In this document: positions 52,561 through 62,104 of the stretch, one piece after another
How positions within the stretch are numbered: the first letter of the stretch is position 1
Layout of the letters: every line of letters starts with the position of its first letter
Assembly (NCBI RefSeq): GCF_040218065.1
Contig: NZ_JAVJQE010000008.1
Location: forward strand, 124,001 to 188,000
DNA length: 64,000 nucleotides
Direction of reading: 5' to 3'
Source of the DNA: Marivibrio sp040218065
GTDB lineage: Bacteria > Pseudomonadota > Alphaproteobacteria > UBA8366 > Aestuariispiraceae
Made by a program: the position numbers and the translations under genes
Notes under the pieces: model-generated
Told to the model about the DNA's origin: nothing
Databases searched by the model: none
Seen by the model: the letters and a program-made list of their open reading frames with translations, nothing else

Positions 52561-53661
52561 ATGGGCTTCAATCTCGGCATCGTGGGACTGCCCAATGTGG
52601 GCAAGTCGACGCTGTTCAACGCGTTGACGGAGACCCAGGCCGCCCAGGCCGCCAATTTCCCCTTCTGCACGATCGAGCCCAACACCGGCCGCGTCGCGGT
52701 GCCGGACGAGCGGCTTGAGAAGCTGGCCGAGCTCGCGAAATCGGCGAAGGTGATCCCGACGCAGTTGGAGTTCGTCGACATCGCCGGGCTCGTCAAAGGC
52801 GCATCGAAAGGCGAGGGCCTCGGCAACCAGTTCCTCGCCAACATCCGCGAGGTGCACGCCGTCTGCCACGTTCTGCGCTGTTTCGACGAGGGCGACGTGA
52901 CCCATGTCGAGGGCTCCGTCGACCCGATCCGCGACGCCGAGACGGTCGAGACCGAATTGATGCTGGCCGATCTTGAAAGCCTGGAGCGCCGCATCGTCCC
53001 GCTCGAGAAGAAAGCGAAGTCCGGCGAAAAGGACGCCAAAGCCGAAGTCGCGGTGATGCAGAAGGCGCTCGATCTGCTGCGCGACGGCAAGCCCGCCCGC
53101 CTCGCCGAGATCGAGGCCGAGGAGCGTCCGATCTTCAAGCGCCTGATGCTGCTGACCGCCAAGCCCATCCTCAATATCTGCAATGTCGAGGAGGAGGCGG
53201 CCGCCGAAGGCAACGCCCATTCCGCGCGCGTCTTCGAGCGCGCGGCCGCCGAGGGCGCGCAGGCCGTCGTCATCTCCGCGGCCATCGAATCGGAGGTCGC
53301 CCAACTCGACGACCCCGCGGACAAGGCGGAGTTCCTGGGCTCGATGGGACTTGAGGAGACCGGCCTATCCAAGGTCATCAAGGCGGGCTATCGCCTGCTC
53401 GACCAGATCACCTTTTTCACCGCCGGTCCGAAGGAGGCGCGGGCCTGGACCGTGCGTCGCGGCGCGAAGGCGCCGGAGGCGGCGGGCGTGATCCATACCG
53501 ACTTCACCCGGGGCTTCATCGCGGCCGAGACGATCTCCTATCCCGATTACGTCGCCTGCGGCGGCGAAGCGCAGGCGAAGGAGACCGGCAAGATGCGCCT
53601 GGAGGGGCGCGACTACGTCGTCCAGGACGGCGACGTGTTCCATTTTCGCTTCAACGTTTGA
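52561..53661 (+). CDS. ychF: Redox-regulated ATPase YchF
   Basis: Obg-family P-loop ATPase (OLA1 relative) linked to ribosomes and oxidative stress. The 366-residue protein has MGFNLGIVGLPNVGKSTLFN (Walker A), VDIAGLVKGASKGEGLGNQF (G3), and the C-terminal TGS domain (HTDFTRGFIAAETISYPDYV, QDGDVFHFRFNV). Third gene of the rplY-pth-ychF unit. Confidence 0.98.
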   Translation: MGFNLGIVGLPNVGKSTLFNALTETQAAQAANFPFCTIEPNTGRVAVPDERLEKLAELAKSAKVIPTQLEFVDIAGLVKGASKGEGLGNQFLANIREVHAVCHVLRCFDEGDVTHVEGSVDPIRDAETVETELMLADLESLERRIVPLEKKAKSGEKDAKAEVAVMQKALDLLRDGKPARLAEIEAEERPIFKRLMLLTAKPILNICNVEEEAAAEGNAHSARVFERAAAEGAQAVVISAAIESEVAQLDDPADKAEFLGSMGLEETGLSKVIKAGYRLLDQITFFTAGPKEARAWTVRRGAKAPEAAGVIHTDFTRGFIAAETISYPDYVACGGEAQAKETGKMRLEGRDYVVQDGDVFHFRFNV

Positions 53662-53704
53662 GGCGCGGGCGTCGCGTCGAGACTATCTGAAAAGGAGACG
53701 GGCC

Positions 53705-54091
53705 GTGGAGATTTCCGTTCGGGTGTCGCCGGGAGAGCTGTTGGACAAGGTCTCGATCCTGGAGATCAAGCGCGAGAAGATCGGCGATCCTGAAAAGCTG
53801 GCCAATGTCGAGGCGGAGATCCGCGCGCTGAAGGGACCCTATGACGCCGTGGTCGGCGCCGACGCGCGGCTGGTCGATCTGTATCGCGCGCTGGTCGAGG
53901 TCAATTCGCAGCTTTGGGAAATCGAGGACGACATCCGCGTGTGCGAAGCGCGCAAGGATTTCGGCGACGCCTTCATCGGGCTCGCCCGCGCGGTCTACCG
54001 CACCAATGACAAGCGGGCGGCGATCAAGAAGGAGATCAATCTGCTGCTGAACTCCGACTTGGTCGAAGAGAAAAGCTACGAAGAGTATTGA
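53705..54091 (+). CDS. DUF6165-type protein
   Basis: A 128-residue acidic helical protein: SPGELLDKVSILEIKREKIG, EVNSQLWEIEDDIRVCEARK and ARAVYRTNDKRAAIKKEINL. I recognise this as the DUF6165 pattern, often found beside glycosyltransferase genes; function unknown. The start is GTG 53705 after AAGGAGA. The GT9 gene begins 12 bases after its stop, so the two are probably one operon and may act together. Confidence 0.85.
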   Translation: MEISVRVSPGELLDKVSILEIKREKIGDPEKLANVEAEIRALKGPYDAVVGADARLVDLYRALVEVNSQLWEIEDDIRVCEARKDFGDAFIGLARAVYRTNDKRAAIKKEINLLLNSDLVEEKSYEEY

Positions 54092-54103
54092 GGGGCCGAG
54101 CCC

Positions 54104-55057
54104 GTGGCGATCCTCTTCATCACCTCCACGCACATCGGCGATGCGATCCTCAGCACGGGCGTGCTCGACCATCTGCACAAGCGCTATCCGAACGACGGCG
54201 TTACGATCGCCTGCGGCGCGCCGGCGGCGAAGGTCTTGCGCGCGGCCCCGAACCTCGAGGCGTTGCACGTCGTCCGCAAGCAGAAGAACCACCGCCATTG
54301 GTGGGAGCTGTGGAAGAAGATCGCCGGCAAGCGTTGGCGGGTCGTCGTCGACCTGCGTCGCTCGGCCATGCCTTGGGTTTTGTGGGCGGGCGCGCGCTAC
54401 ACTATCCCGAAGGATCGCGCCGGCCTGCACAGGGTGGCGCTGAACGCCGCCACGCTTGGTTCGCCGCCGCTCGATCCGGTCGTGTGGACTGAGCCCGCGG
54501 ACGCGCTCGAGGCGGATCGCGCGCTGGCGGGCGCGCGGCGTCCGATCGCGCTCGCGCCCGGCGCCAATTGGCGCGGCAAGATCTGGCCGACCGAAAATTT
54601 CGCCGACCTCGCCCGGCGCCTGCGCGCGGCGGACGGCCTCGCCGCGGGCGCGGACCTCGCCCTGATCGGGGCGGAGGGAGAGCGCGAGGCCGGCCGCGCC
54701 GTCTTCGAGCAGGGCGGCGGCGGTCGAATCGTCGACGGCTTCGGACTCGACGTGCTGGCGACCTTTGAGCTCTTGAAGCGCTGCAGCCTCATGGTCGGCA
54801 ACGATTCGGCGATGATGCATCTGGCCGCAGCGGCCGGAATCCCGACGATCGGACTGTTCGGTCCGACCAAAGACGACCAGTACGGACCCTGGGGGCCGAA
54901 CGGTTTCGTCGTCCGCACCCCCGAATCGGTTTCGGAGTTGGTCGACTGGGACGGCTACGACACCACGACCACGGACACGATGATGGGCAACCTGACCGTC
55001 GACAGCGTCCTGGAGCGGATCCGCGACCTCGCCGAACGTCGCGTCTTCGTCCCCTGA
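54104..55057 (+). CDS. Glycosyltransferase family 9 (heptosyltransferase-like)
   Basis: A 317-residue GT-B transferase of the LPS heptosyltransferase family. The N-terminal FITSTHIGDAILSTGVLDHL and the C-terminal LALAPGANWRGKIWPTENFA, VGNDSAMMHLAAAAGIPTIG and FGPTKDDQYGPWG are typical donor- and acceptor-site blocks. It probably adds heptose or another sugar to LPS core; hldD in the window makes the ADP-heptose donor. The start is GTG 54104, GAGGGG upstream. Confidence 0.92.
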   Translation: MAILFITSTHIGDAILSTGVLDHLHKRYPNDGVTIACGAPAAKVLRAAPNLEALHVVRKQKNHRHWWELWKKIAGKRWRVVVDLRRSAMPWVLWAGARYTIPKDRAGLHRVALNAATLGSPPLDPVVWTEPADALEADRALAGARRPIALAPGANWRGKIWPTENFADLARRLRAADGLAAGADLALIGAEGEREAGRAVFEQGGGGRIVDGFGLDVLATFELLKRCSLMVGNDSAMMHLAAAAGIPTIGLFGPTKDDQYGPWGPNGFVVRTPESVSELVDWDGYDTTTTDTMMGNLTVDSVLERIRDLAERRVFVP

Positions 55058-55066
55058 TAGGCAGGC

Positions 55067-55765
55067 CTATGCGAACGGGCCGTCCGGGTCGGGCGACACC
55101 AGATCGACGAACCCGTTGGGCGTTCCGAAACCGAGATCCGCGAAGCGGCGCTCGATCAGGTGCGCGCATTGGAACGAGGCTGTGTCGTAATCGCTCGGCG
55201 ACGGGTGGGCGAGCGGCGTGTCGACGAACAGCAGATGCGTCGCCGGGGCCGTCGCATCCTCGGCCAGCAACGGAAGGCCGACTGCTTCGCAATACCGCCA
55301 GACTCCGCTTGCGAACACCTGCCGGGTGCGCGCCAGCATCGCGCAGGGCGTCTCCGCGCAGGCTCTGAAGGCGGCCAAAGCGTGCGAGCGCCGCTCTTCC
55401 GGCACGAACTCCAGATAGCAGCGCCCGACCGGGTTGGTTCGAAAGTGCTCCTTGATCGTCTCTCCAGCGATGCGGAACACCACCCGCGCAGGATCGCGGA
55501 CGTCATAAAGAACGGCGTTCGCAAGGTCCCGGCCGATTTCGGTTGGATCGAACCCGATCTTGCGCGGAAGGCGGCCGCCGTTCTGCGTCAGCAATCGTCG
55601 ATAGACCCGAACGACCCGCTTGGCCGCGTCGGTTGTGGTGTAGGCCTCCAAAGCCTCTAGCGAGGCGAGCGCCGCCGCCTCCCGGCGACGCCAAGTCGTT
55701 GTTGGTTCCGGCGATGCGAGCATTCGACGTTCTGTTCCAGATTCTACTTTGGCCGGACTATCCAA
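55067..55765 (-). CDS. PAS-domain protein (PAS_5 type)
   Basis: A 232-residue protein with one PAS domain of the alphaproteobacterial PAS_5/DUF1457 type: GRLPRKIGFDPTEIGRDLAN, VVFRIAGETIKEHFRTNPVG, then CYLEFVPEERRSHALAAF. No output domain is present, so it senses or binds something and acts on a partner. The start could be 55765 or Met 55723. It converges with the GT9 gene with 9 bases between stops. Confidence 0.85.
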   Translation of the reverse strand: MDSPAKVESGTERRMLASPEPTTTWRRREAAALASLEALEAYTTTDAAKRVVRVYRRLLTQNGGRLPRKIGFDPTEIGRDLANAVLYDVRDPARVVFRIAGETIKEHFRTNPVGRCYLEFVPEERRSHALAAFRACAETPCAMLARTRQVFASGVWRYCEAVGLPLLAEDATAPATHLLFVDTPLAHPSPSDYDTASFQCAHLIERRFADLGFGTPNGFVDLVSPDPDGPFA

Positions 55766-56414
55766 GACGGCGCGGAAAGAGGCCAGTCCTTTTTCCCCTC
55801 CGCCTTCCCCTCGGGGGGCTTGGTGTTCTTTACCTCGCCGGTGATTTCATCAGTCGTATGCGGGTGTCGAGGGTGATCGTCGCGACGCGGCGGCCGGCCT
55901 CCCGTCGGCTCGGCGGCGCGCCGACGCTTGATTATTCCCGGCGCTCTCCATAAGTTTCGCCTCATCGCGCCGCAGGGATGCGCCTTGCGGGCGGAATGGG
56001 CGAGCGCGCGCAGGCGCGTGCGCCGGCAGACGGGGGAAGAGCGTCGGCCATGGGTGCTGAAGCTTCCGCGCCGCGCATTGCGGCGAGCGACATGACGGCT
56101 TCCGGCGTCGGTCTCACGGCCGCGTTCCGGAAACCCAAGACCACGGGAACCCGTTAGGGCCTCCCGGAACCGACACCGTCTTCGCCGCGCCATCACGACC
56201 AAGCGATGAGAAAAGACGATCGGGCCGGGAGATCTCCCCGGCTTGGCCCTCATTGAGGCCGCGGGAGCGCCCCTGAAACCGGATGAGAACGAGACCCGCG
56301 CCGAGCCGGGCGCGATCGCCCTTCGGGGGAAGACATGGCGCCTGGGGCTCAGGCCCGCGCCGCAAAGCAGGGACCCAGGCCCGCGCCGCAAAGCAACGGA
56401 AGAGAGTGAGAAAG
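55766..56414. other. 649-base stretch without a supported gene
   Basis: Between the PAS gene and asd. Candidates were weak: a 59-residue plus-strand frame (55978-56157, starting MRLAGGMGERAQ) and a 73-residue minus-strand frame ending in a Lys/Pro/Trp-rich tail (55744-55965). Neither has a good ribosome site or a recognised family. A GC hairpin (GCCGGGAGATCTCCCCGGC) lies near 56230 and a 26-base-period repeat at 56350-56395. It may hold a regulatory RNA or the asd leader. Confidence 0.5.
56350..56395. repeat. Short tandem repeat just upstream of asd
   Basis: CAGGCCCGCGCCGCAAAGCA occurs at 56350-56369 and 56376-56395, a 20-base identity with a 26-base period. It ends 19 bases before the asd start, so it lies in the transcript leader. 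Confidence 0.95.
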
Positions 56415-57431
56415 ATGGGATATAAAATCGCCGTCGTCGGCGCCACGGGCAATGTGGGCCGCGAGATCCTCAAAATCATGGCCGAGCGCGATTTCCCGGC
56501 CGACGAGGTCGTGGCGCTCGCCTCCTCGCGCTCGGTCGGGACCGAGATCAGCTACGGCGACGACAAGGTCGTGAAGGCCCAGAACCTGGCCGACTTCGAC
56601 TTCTCCGGCGTCGACATCGTTCTGTCCTCTCCGGGCGCGAAGGTGTCGGCCGAGTACTCGCCCAAGGCCGCCGCCGCGGGCGCGATCGTGGTCGACAACA
56701 CGAGCCACTGGCGGATGGATCCGGACTGCCCCTTGGTGGTCCCGGAGGTGAACCGCGCCGCGCTGAAGGAATGCCGCAAGAAGGGCATCATCGCGAACCC
56801 CAATTGCTCGACCATCCAGATGGTGGCCGCGATGAAGCCGCTGCACGATCTGGGGACGATCAAGCGCTGCGTGGTGTCGACCTACCAGTCGGTCTCGGGC
56901 TCGGGCCGCGAGGGGATGGACGAGCTCTTCAACCAGACGCGCGCGATCTACGTCAACGACCCGGTCGAGAAGAACAAGTACCCCAAGCAGATCGCGTTCA
57001 ACGTGATCCCGCACATCGACGTCTTCATGGACGACGGGAGCACGAAGGAGGAATGGAAGATGGTGGTCGAGACCAAGAAAATCCTCGACCCCAAGATCAA
57101 GGTGCACGCCACCTGCGTGCGCGTGCCGGTCTTCATCGGCCACGCCGAGGCGGTCAATCTGGAGTTCGAGCGCGAGGTCACGGTCGAGGCGGCGCGCGAG
57201 GCGCTGTCCAATGCGCCGGGCATCGTCGTCTTCGACAAGCGCCAGGACGAGGGTTATGTGACGCCGGAGGAGTGCGCCGGCGAGGACGCGGTCTATGTCA
57301 GCCGCATCCGTGAGGACTCGACGATCGAGAACGGCCTGAGCCTTTGGGTGGTCGCGGACAATCTGCGCAAGGGCGCGGCGCTCAACACCGTGCAGATCGC
57401 CGAGTGCCTGATCGAGGACGGTTACGTCTGA
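56415..57431 (+). CDS. asd: Aspartate-semialdehyde dehydrogenase
   Basis: Makes aspartate semialdehyde for lysine, threonine and methionine synthesis. The 338-residue protein has the NADP loop VVGATGNVGREILK, the catalytic Cys131 in NPNCSTIQM, SVSGSGREGMDEL and the HATCVRVPVFIGHAEAVNLE block. I start at 56415, preceded by AGAGAGTGAGAAAG. A leader with a tandem repeat lies upstream. Confidence 0.97.
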   Translation: MGYKIAVVGATGNVGREILKIMAERDFPADEVVALASSRSVGTEISYGDDKVVKAQNLADFDFSGVDIVLSSPGAKVSAEYSPKAAAAGAIVVDNTSHWRMDPDCPLVVPEVNRAALKECRKKGIIANPNCSTIQMVAAMKPLHDLGTIKRCVVSTYQSVSGSGREGMDELFNQTRAIYVNDPVEKNKYPKQIAFNVIPHIDVFMDDGSTKEEWKMVVETKKILDPKIKVHATCVRVPVFIGHAEAVNLEFEREVTVEAAREALSNAPGIVVFDKRQDEGYVTPEECAGEDAVYVSRIREDSTIENGLSLWVVADNLRKGAALNTVQIAECLIEDGYV

Positions 57432-57493
57432 GGCGGCCGGACGGCCCCAAGCCCCCTCGACCGCCCGATCCGCAGCGGGTTAGACTGCCCGCC

Positions 57494-58984
57494 ATGAGTG
57501 ACGAGGGGGATGGGGCCGACGCCCCGACGCAGGCGCCGGAAAACGGCGCGGGGGACGGCGGGGCCGCGGCGACGCGCGCGTCCACGGCCCGCGTCACCGC
57601 GACGGCTCGGCCCGTCGGCGGCGAGGAGATCCGCCGTCAGGTGGAGCGCGCCGTACGCCTGCAAAGCGCCGGCAAGGTTGAGGAGGCGCTCGCCGCCTAC
57701 CGCGCCGTCCTCGCCCGCGATTCCTACATTCCCGCCGCTTGGATCAATCTGGGCGTGCTGCTGCGCCGCACGGGACGGATGGCGGCGGCGGTCGCCTGTC
57801 TGAAGCGCGGGGTCGCGCTCAAGCCTTACGACGGCTCGGCGTGGTCTAACCTCGGCAATGCGCTGCGCGCGGCCGGCCGCTATGAGGAAGCGGTGCGCGC
57901 GCACGGCCGGGCGCTCGAACTCACCTCGGGCTCGGCCCAGCTGCATTACAACATGGCCCTGGCCCAGCGCGACGTAGGCTATCTGGAAGAGGCGCTGCAC
58001 GCCTTTCGGCGCGCCGAGATGCTGGGATACGCGAAGCCTGAGCTGACATGGGACCGGGCGCTTACCTATCTGCTGCAGGGAGATTTCGCCAACGGCTTCG
58101 AGCAATACGAAGCGCGGTGGAGCCTGCCTGAGGCCGCGCGGCGCCAGTTCGACTGCCCGGTCTGGGAGGGCGAGGGCGATTTGGACGGGCCGCTCCTCGT
58201 CTGGGCCGAGCAGGGCTTCGGCGACACGCTGCAGTTCTGTCGCTACCTGCCGTCGCTCAAGGCGCGCGGGATTGAGCGCCTTATCGTCGAAGTGCAGGGG
58301 CCGATCGCTCGGCTGCTGCAGGAGACGCCGGCCTTCGAGGGCGTCACGGTCGTCGCCCGCGGGGCCCCCTTGCCCAAGGCGGCGGCGCACGCGCCGCTGC
58401 TGAGCCTGCCGCGCGTCCTGGGGACGACGCTTGAGACGATCCCGGCGGGAACGCCTTATCTCACACGTCCGGCGGCGATCCCGGCGCGCCGCGCGCCGGT
58501 CGACGTGCTGAATGTCGGCCTGTGCTGGGCGGGAAAGCCCAGTCACCGGAACGACCGCAATCGGTCGGTCGGGGCGGGGGCCTTCATGGCGCTCTTCGAC
58601 CTTCCCGGCGCGCGCTTCCAATCGTTGCAGAAAGGACCTGGCGCGCGTCAGATCGCCGAGCACGGGCTGGAGGCGTTGGTCGAAGACGTCGGCTCCGGCC
58701 TTAAAGATTTCGCCGAGACGACCGCCGCGATCGAGGCGCTGGATCTGGTGATCACCGTCGACACCTCGATCGCCCACCTGGCCGGGGCGATGGGTAAGGA
58801 GGTGTGGGTCGTCTTGCCCTACGCGCCCGATTGGCGGTGGATGCTGCACCGCGACGACAGTCCCTGGTACCCCTCGATGACGCTCTACCGTCAGACCAGC
58901 CCCGGCGATTGGGACGAGGTCTTCGCCCGCGTGCGCGGCGCGTTGGCCGGACGAATTTCCGACAAGTTGCGCGCACGCGCCTGA
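57494..58984 (+). CDS. TPR protein with C-terminal glycosyltransferase-like domain
   Basis: A 496-residue protein: a disordered N-terminal 40 residues, about five TPRs (residues 45-230; GRMAAAVACLKRGVALKPYD, GRYEEAVRAHGRALELTSGS), then a 260-residue C-domain with LLVWAEQGFGDTLQFCRYLP, GLCWAGKPSHRNDRNRS and VITVDTSIAHLAGAMGKEVW, which resemble GT-B donor-site loops. It is the same architecture as the gene at 3773-5743. Common in alphaproteobacteria; the acceptor is unknown. It follows asd by 62 bases. Confidence 0.88.
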   Translation: MSDEGDGADAPTQAPENGAGDGGAAATRASTARVTATARPVGGEEIRRQVERAVRLQSAGKVEEALAAYRAVLARDSYIPAAWINLGVLLRRTGRMAAAVACLKRGVALKPYDGSAWSNLGNALRAAGRYEEAVRAHGRALELTSGSAQLHYNMALAQRDVGYLEEALHAFRRAEMLGYAKPELTWDRALTYLLQGDFANGFEQYEARWSLPEAARRQFDCPVWEGEGDLDGPLLVWAEQGFGDTLQFCRYLPSLKARGIERLIVEVQGPIARLLQETPAFEGVTVVARGAPLPKAAAHAPLLSLPRVLGTTLETIPAGTPYLTRPAAIPARRAPVDVLNVGLCWAGKPSHRNDRNRSVGAGAFMALFDLPGARFQSLQKGPGARQIAEHGLEALVEDVGSGLKDFAETTAAIEALDLVITVDTSIAHLAGAMGKEVWVVLPYAPDWRWMLHRDDSPWYPSMTLYRQTSPGDWDEVFARVRGALAGRISDKLRARA

Positions 58985-59086
58985 CGGCGCGCTTGATCCA
59001 TATCACGCGCGTGCAACCAAGCGCAGGGTAGGATGGCGGCCTCATGAGCATCTTGGACCGTGCGACGGCGCGGGCGGCGGCTTTCC

Positions 59087-61729
59087 ATGCACCAACGAGA
59101 CGAGGATCCTGAAGCCGGGCTCAGTCAGGCGGAGGCCGAGCGGCGGCTGGCCGCCACGGGTCCCAACCGCCTTCCGGAGCCCAAGCTGGCGGGACCGTTG
59201 CGCATTTTCGCGCGTCAGTTCCTCAACCCCTTCATCTACATTCTGATCGTCGCAGGGCTGTTGTCGCTCGTCATCGGGCAGCTCCCCAGCGCGATCTTCA
59301 TCGCCGCCGTGCTGCTGCTGAACGCCGTGATCGGCGCGATCCAGGAGTATTCGGCGCAGAAATCGGCGTCCGCGCTGCGCCGCATGGTGCGCGGCACGGC
59401 GCATGTGATCCGCGACGGGCTGGCCAGGACGATCGACGTCGAGGCGCTGGTCCCCGGCGATCTCGTCCTGCTGGCCTCGGGCGACAAGACGCCCGCAGAC
59501 ATCCGGCTGATCGAAAGCCGCAATCTCGCCGTCGACGAAAGCATGCTGACCGGCGAAAGCCTGGTGGTGACGAAGGCCGCCGACGCGCCCTCCGCACCCG
59601 ACGCGCCGCTGGCCGAGCGCTTCGACCGCTGCTTCGCCGGCTCCATCGTCACCCGCGGGCGCGCCCGCGGGGTGGTGGAGGCGACCGGCCTCAAGACCCA
59701 GATCGGCTCGATCTCCAAAGTCGTCAGCGCCGCACGTAAGAGCGAGCCGCCCCTGATGATCCGGGTGCGCCGCTTCACCTATCAGGTGGCCGCTGGAATC
59801 CTGGGCGCGATCGCGCTGCTTGTCGCCTTGATGCTGCTGAAGGGCGGCTACGACGGGCGCGAGATGGCGTTGATGAGCGTCGGTCTCGCCGTCTCGGCCA
59901 TCCCCGAAGGCCTGCCGGCGGCGCTCACCGTCGCGCTCGCCATCGGCATGGCGCGGATGGCGGAGCGCAGCGTCATCATCCGCAAGCTGGTGGCGGTGGA
60001 GGCGCTCGGCTCCTGCACCTTCATCTGCTCGGACAAGACGGGCACGCTGACCGTCAACGAGCTGACCGTCCGAAAGATCGCGCTGCCGGGCGGGAGCGTG
60101 TGCGAAGCCGCCGGAGAAGGCGTCGGCCCCGGCGCCGTAGACGCCCAAGGCAAGGAGGAGCGGCTGCGTGAGATCTGCGTCACCGGCGTGCTCGCGAACG
60201 AAAGCTATCTCGACTATTCCGGCGGCGAGTGGGTTTCGGACGGCGACATCGTCGACGTCGCCTTCCTGGTGCTGGCCAAGAAGCTGGGGCTGTCGCTTCG
60301 GGAGATCCGGGAGCGCGAGCGGCGCCTGGACTTGATCCCTTACGAATCCGAACGCGCGCTGTCAGGCAGCCTGACCCGACAAGCGGGCGAGGACGGGGCC
60401 AGCCTGCATGTCAAGGGCAGCCCGGAGAAGATGCTGGCGCTCTCCACGCACATGCTGACCGAGGCCGGCCGGGTCGAGATCGACCGCGCCGCGATCGAAG
60501 CCCAGTTCGAGGATCTCGCCGCCGACGGCTACCGGGTGATCGCGCTGGCCCGGCGCGAGTCGCTGCCGGTCGACGACGCGCTCGAGGAAGGCGGCGCGCT
60601 TACGCATCTCTCCGCGCTCACCTTCCTCGGCATGGTGGCGATGATCGATCCGATCCGCCCCGACGCCAAGGAGGCCGTCGCGCGCTGCCGCGCCGGCGGC
60701 GTGCAGGTGGCGATGGTGACCGGCGACCATCCGGCGACGGCGCGCGCGATCGCGCGCGACCTGAACCTGATCGAGGGCGACGAGCCGGTCGTCACCGGCG
60801 CCCAGATCCGCGAGACGCCGCCCGAGCGGCTCGAGGCGCTGATCGGCCCGGCGCGCGTCTTCGCGCGGATCGAGCCGATGCAGAAACAGACCATCGTCGA
60901 GACCTTCATGGCCCAGGGCCATTTTGTCGCCGTGACAGGCGACGGCGTTAACGACGCCCCCGCCATGCGGCGCGCCAACGCCGGCGTGGCGATGGGCAAG
61001 CGCGGCACCGACGTCGCCAAGGAGGCGGCGGACCTGATCATCACCGACGACAAGTTCTCTTCCATCGTCGCCGGGATCGAGCAGGGGCGCATCGTCTACA
61101 ACAACATCCGCAAGGTGATCGCGCTGCTCATCGCCACCGGCGTCTCGGCGCTGCTGCTCTTTTTCCTGACGGTGCTGGCGGGGTTGCCGATGCCGCTGAC
61201 GGCGGTGCAGCTGTTGTGGCTCAATCTGGTCGCCAACGGCCTGCAGGACGTCGCGCTCGCCTTCGAGCCGAAGGAGGGCGGCGAGCTCGCCCAACGCCCG
61301 CGCAAGCCGAGCGAGCCGATCTTCGAACGCCGCATCGTCGGACACGTCCTCGTCACCGGCTCGACCATGGGGCTGCTGGCCTTCGGCGTCTTCTGGCACC
61401 TGAACGCGACCGGCGTCCCGATCGAGGAGGCGCGCAATCTGACGCTGATGCTGATGGTGCTGTTCGGCAACATCCACGCGCTCAGCTCACGCTCCGAGAC
61501 GCGCTCGCTGTTCTCCATGCGCCTCTTCGCGAACCCGTTCCTGGCGCTCGCCGTGCCGACCGCGCAATTGGTCCACATCGCGGCGATGTATGTCCCGGGC
61601 TTGAGCGACGTGCTCGCGCTCTCGCCCATCGGCCTGCAGGAATGGGGGACGCTGTTGCTGGTCGCGCTCGGCCTGCTCGCGGTCGAGGAGGCGCACAAGG
61701 CCGCGTTGCGGCGGGGACGAGCGCGCTGA
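59087..61729 (+). CDS. Cation-transporting P-type ATPase (PII-like)
   Basis: An 880-residue membrane pump. The N-terminal cation-ATPase domain (EAGLSQAEAERRLAATGPNR), TGES loop, PEGLP membrane-4 motif, phosphorylation Asp316 in DKTGTLT, and TGDGVNDAPAM are present, with a C-terminal cation domain. In membrane 6 the LNLVANGLQDVAL segment differs from SERCA's VNLVTDGLP: the Thr-Asp pair is Ala-Asn, so a plain Ca2+ pump is not certain. Na+, Mg2+ or other cations are possible. The start is ATG 59087; the frame extends to 59060. Confidence 0.92.
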   Translation: MHQRDEDPEAGLSQAEAERRLAATGPNRLPEPKLAGPLRIFARQFLNPFIYILIVAGLLSLVIGQLPSAIFIAAVLLLNAVIGAIQEYSAQKSASALRRMVRGTAHVIRDGLARTIDVEALVPGDLVLLASGDKTPADIRLIESRNLAVDESMLTGESLVVTKAADAPSAPDAPLAERFDRCFAGSIVTRGRARGVVEATGLKTQIGSISKVVSAARKSEPPLMIRVRRFTYQVAAGILGAIALLVALMLLKGGYDGREMALMSVGLAVSAIPEGLPAALTVALAIGMARMAERSVIIRKLVAVEALGSCTFICSDKTGTLTVNELTVRKIALPGGSVCEAAGEGVGPGAVDAQGKEERLREICVTGVLANESYLDYSGGEWVSDGDIVDVAFLVLAKKLGLSLREIRERERRLDLIPYESERALSGSLTRQAGEDGASLHVKGSPEKMLALSTHMLTEAGRVEIDRAAIEAQFEDLAADGYRVIALARRESLPVDDALEEGGALTHLSALTFLGMVAMIDPIRPDAKEAVARCRAGGVQVAMVTGDHPATARAIARDLNLIEGDEPVVTGAQIRETPPERLEALIGPARVFARIEPMQKQTIVETFMAQGHFVAVTGDGVNDAPAMRRANAGVAMGKRGTDVAKEAADLIITDDKFSSIVAGIEQGRIVYNNIRKVIALLIATGVSALLLFFLTVLAGLPMPLTAVQLLWLNLVANGLQDVALAFEPKEGGELAQRPRKPSEPIFERRIVGHVLVTGSTMGLLAFGVFWHLNATGVPIEEARNLTLMLMVLFGNIHALSSRSETRSLFSMRLFANPFLALAVPTAQLVHIAAMYVPGLSDVLALSPIGLQEWGTLLLVALGLLAVEEAHKAALRRGRAR

Positions 61730-61733
61730 CGGG

Positions 61734-62069
61734 TCAGCCGACGGGCTGGGCGGGATCCTTGGGCATGCCGATCGCGACCCAGCGTTTGACCGTATCGACG
61801 TCGGCGATGTCGAGCGGCCCGCCCGGCGGCATGGCGTGCGGCTTCACCGCTTCCGGTCTGCCGTCTACGATCGCCCAGGCGTCGCCGGCCGCGTTGCGCC
61901 GCCAGCCGTCCAGCACGACGGCGATCAGCTCGCCGAAACGAACGACCGACTCGTAGTCGTCGAGATAGATCCGGAAGGCGCCCTCGTCATTGGTCAGCAC
62001 CATGCCGTTCATGCAGCCCGCCCCCGCTTGGAGGATCGTTTCAACATCGGCCCAGGAGGGGTCGCTCAT
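61734..62069 (-). CDS. Cytochrome-c-like small protein without a heme motif
   Basis: A 111-residue protein. The N-terminus WADVETILQAGAGCMNGM sits where cytochrome c-like domains of the DUF1549/PSCyt1 style have CxxCH, but here only Cys19 is present and no His follows. The C-terminus keeps the MPPGGPLDIADVDTVKRWVA pattern that normally carries the axial Met. No signal peptide. GGGAGAAG precedes the ATG. It lies 35 bases after the tyrosinase gene on the same strand, so the two are probably co-transcribed. Confidence 0.7.
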   Translation of the reverse strand: MSDPSWADVETILQAGAGCMNGMVLTNDEGAFRIYLDDYESVVRFGELIAVVLDGWRRNAAGDAWAIVDGRPEAVKPHAMPPGGPLDIADVDTVKRWVAIGMPKDPAQPVG

Positions 62070-62104
62070 CAGTCTTCTCCCGCGTCGGTGCGGCGAACGG
62101 CGCC

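Noticed and set aside
55978..56157. 59-codon plus-strand frame in the same gap
   Set aside because: No conserved motif seen and the ribosome site is too close to the ATG; kept only as a note in the gap entry.
55744..56391. 215-codon minus-strand frame in the gap before asd
   Set aside because: Arg/Pro-rich with no family pattern or ribosome site; only the last 73 codons look even slightly protein-like, which is not enough to call a gene.
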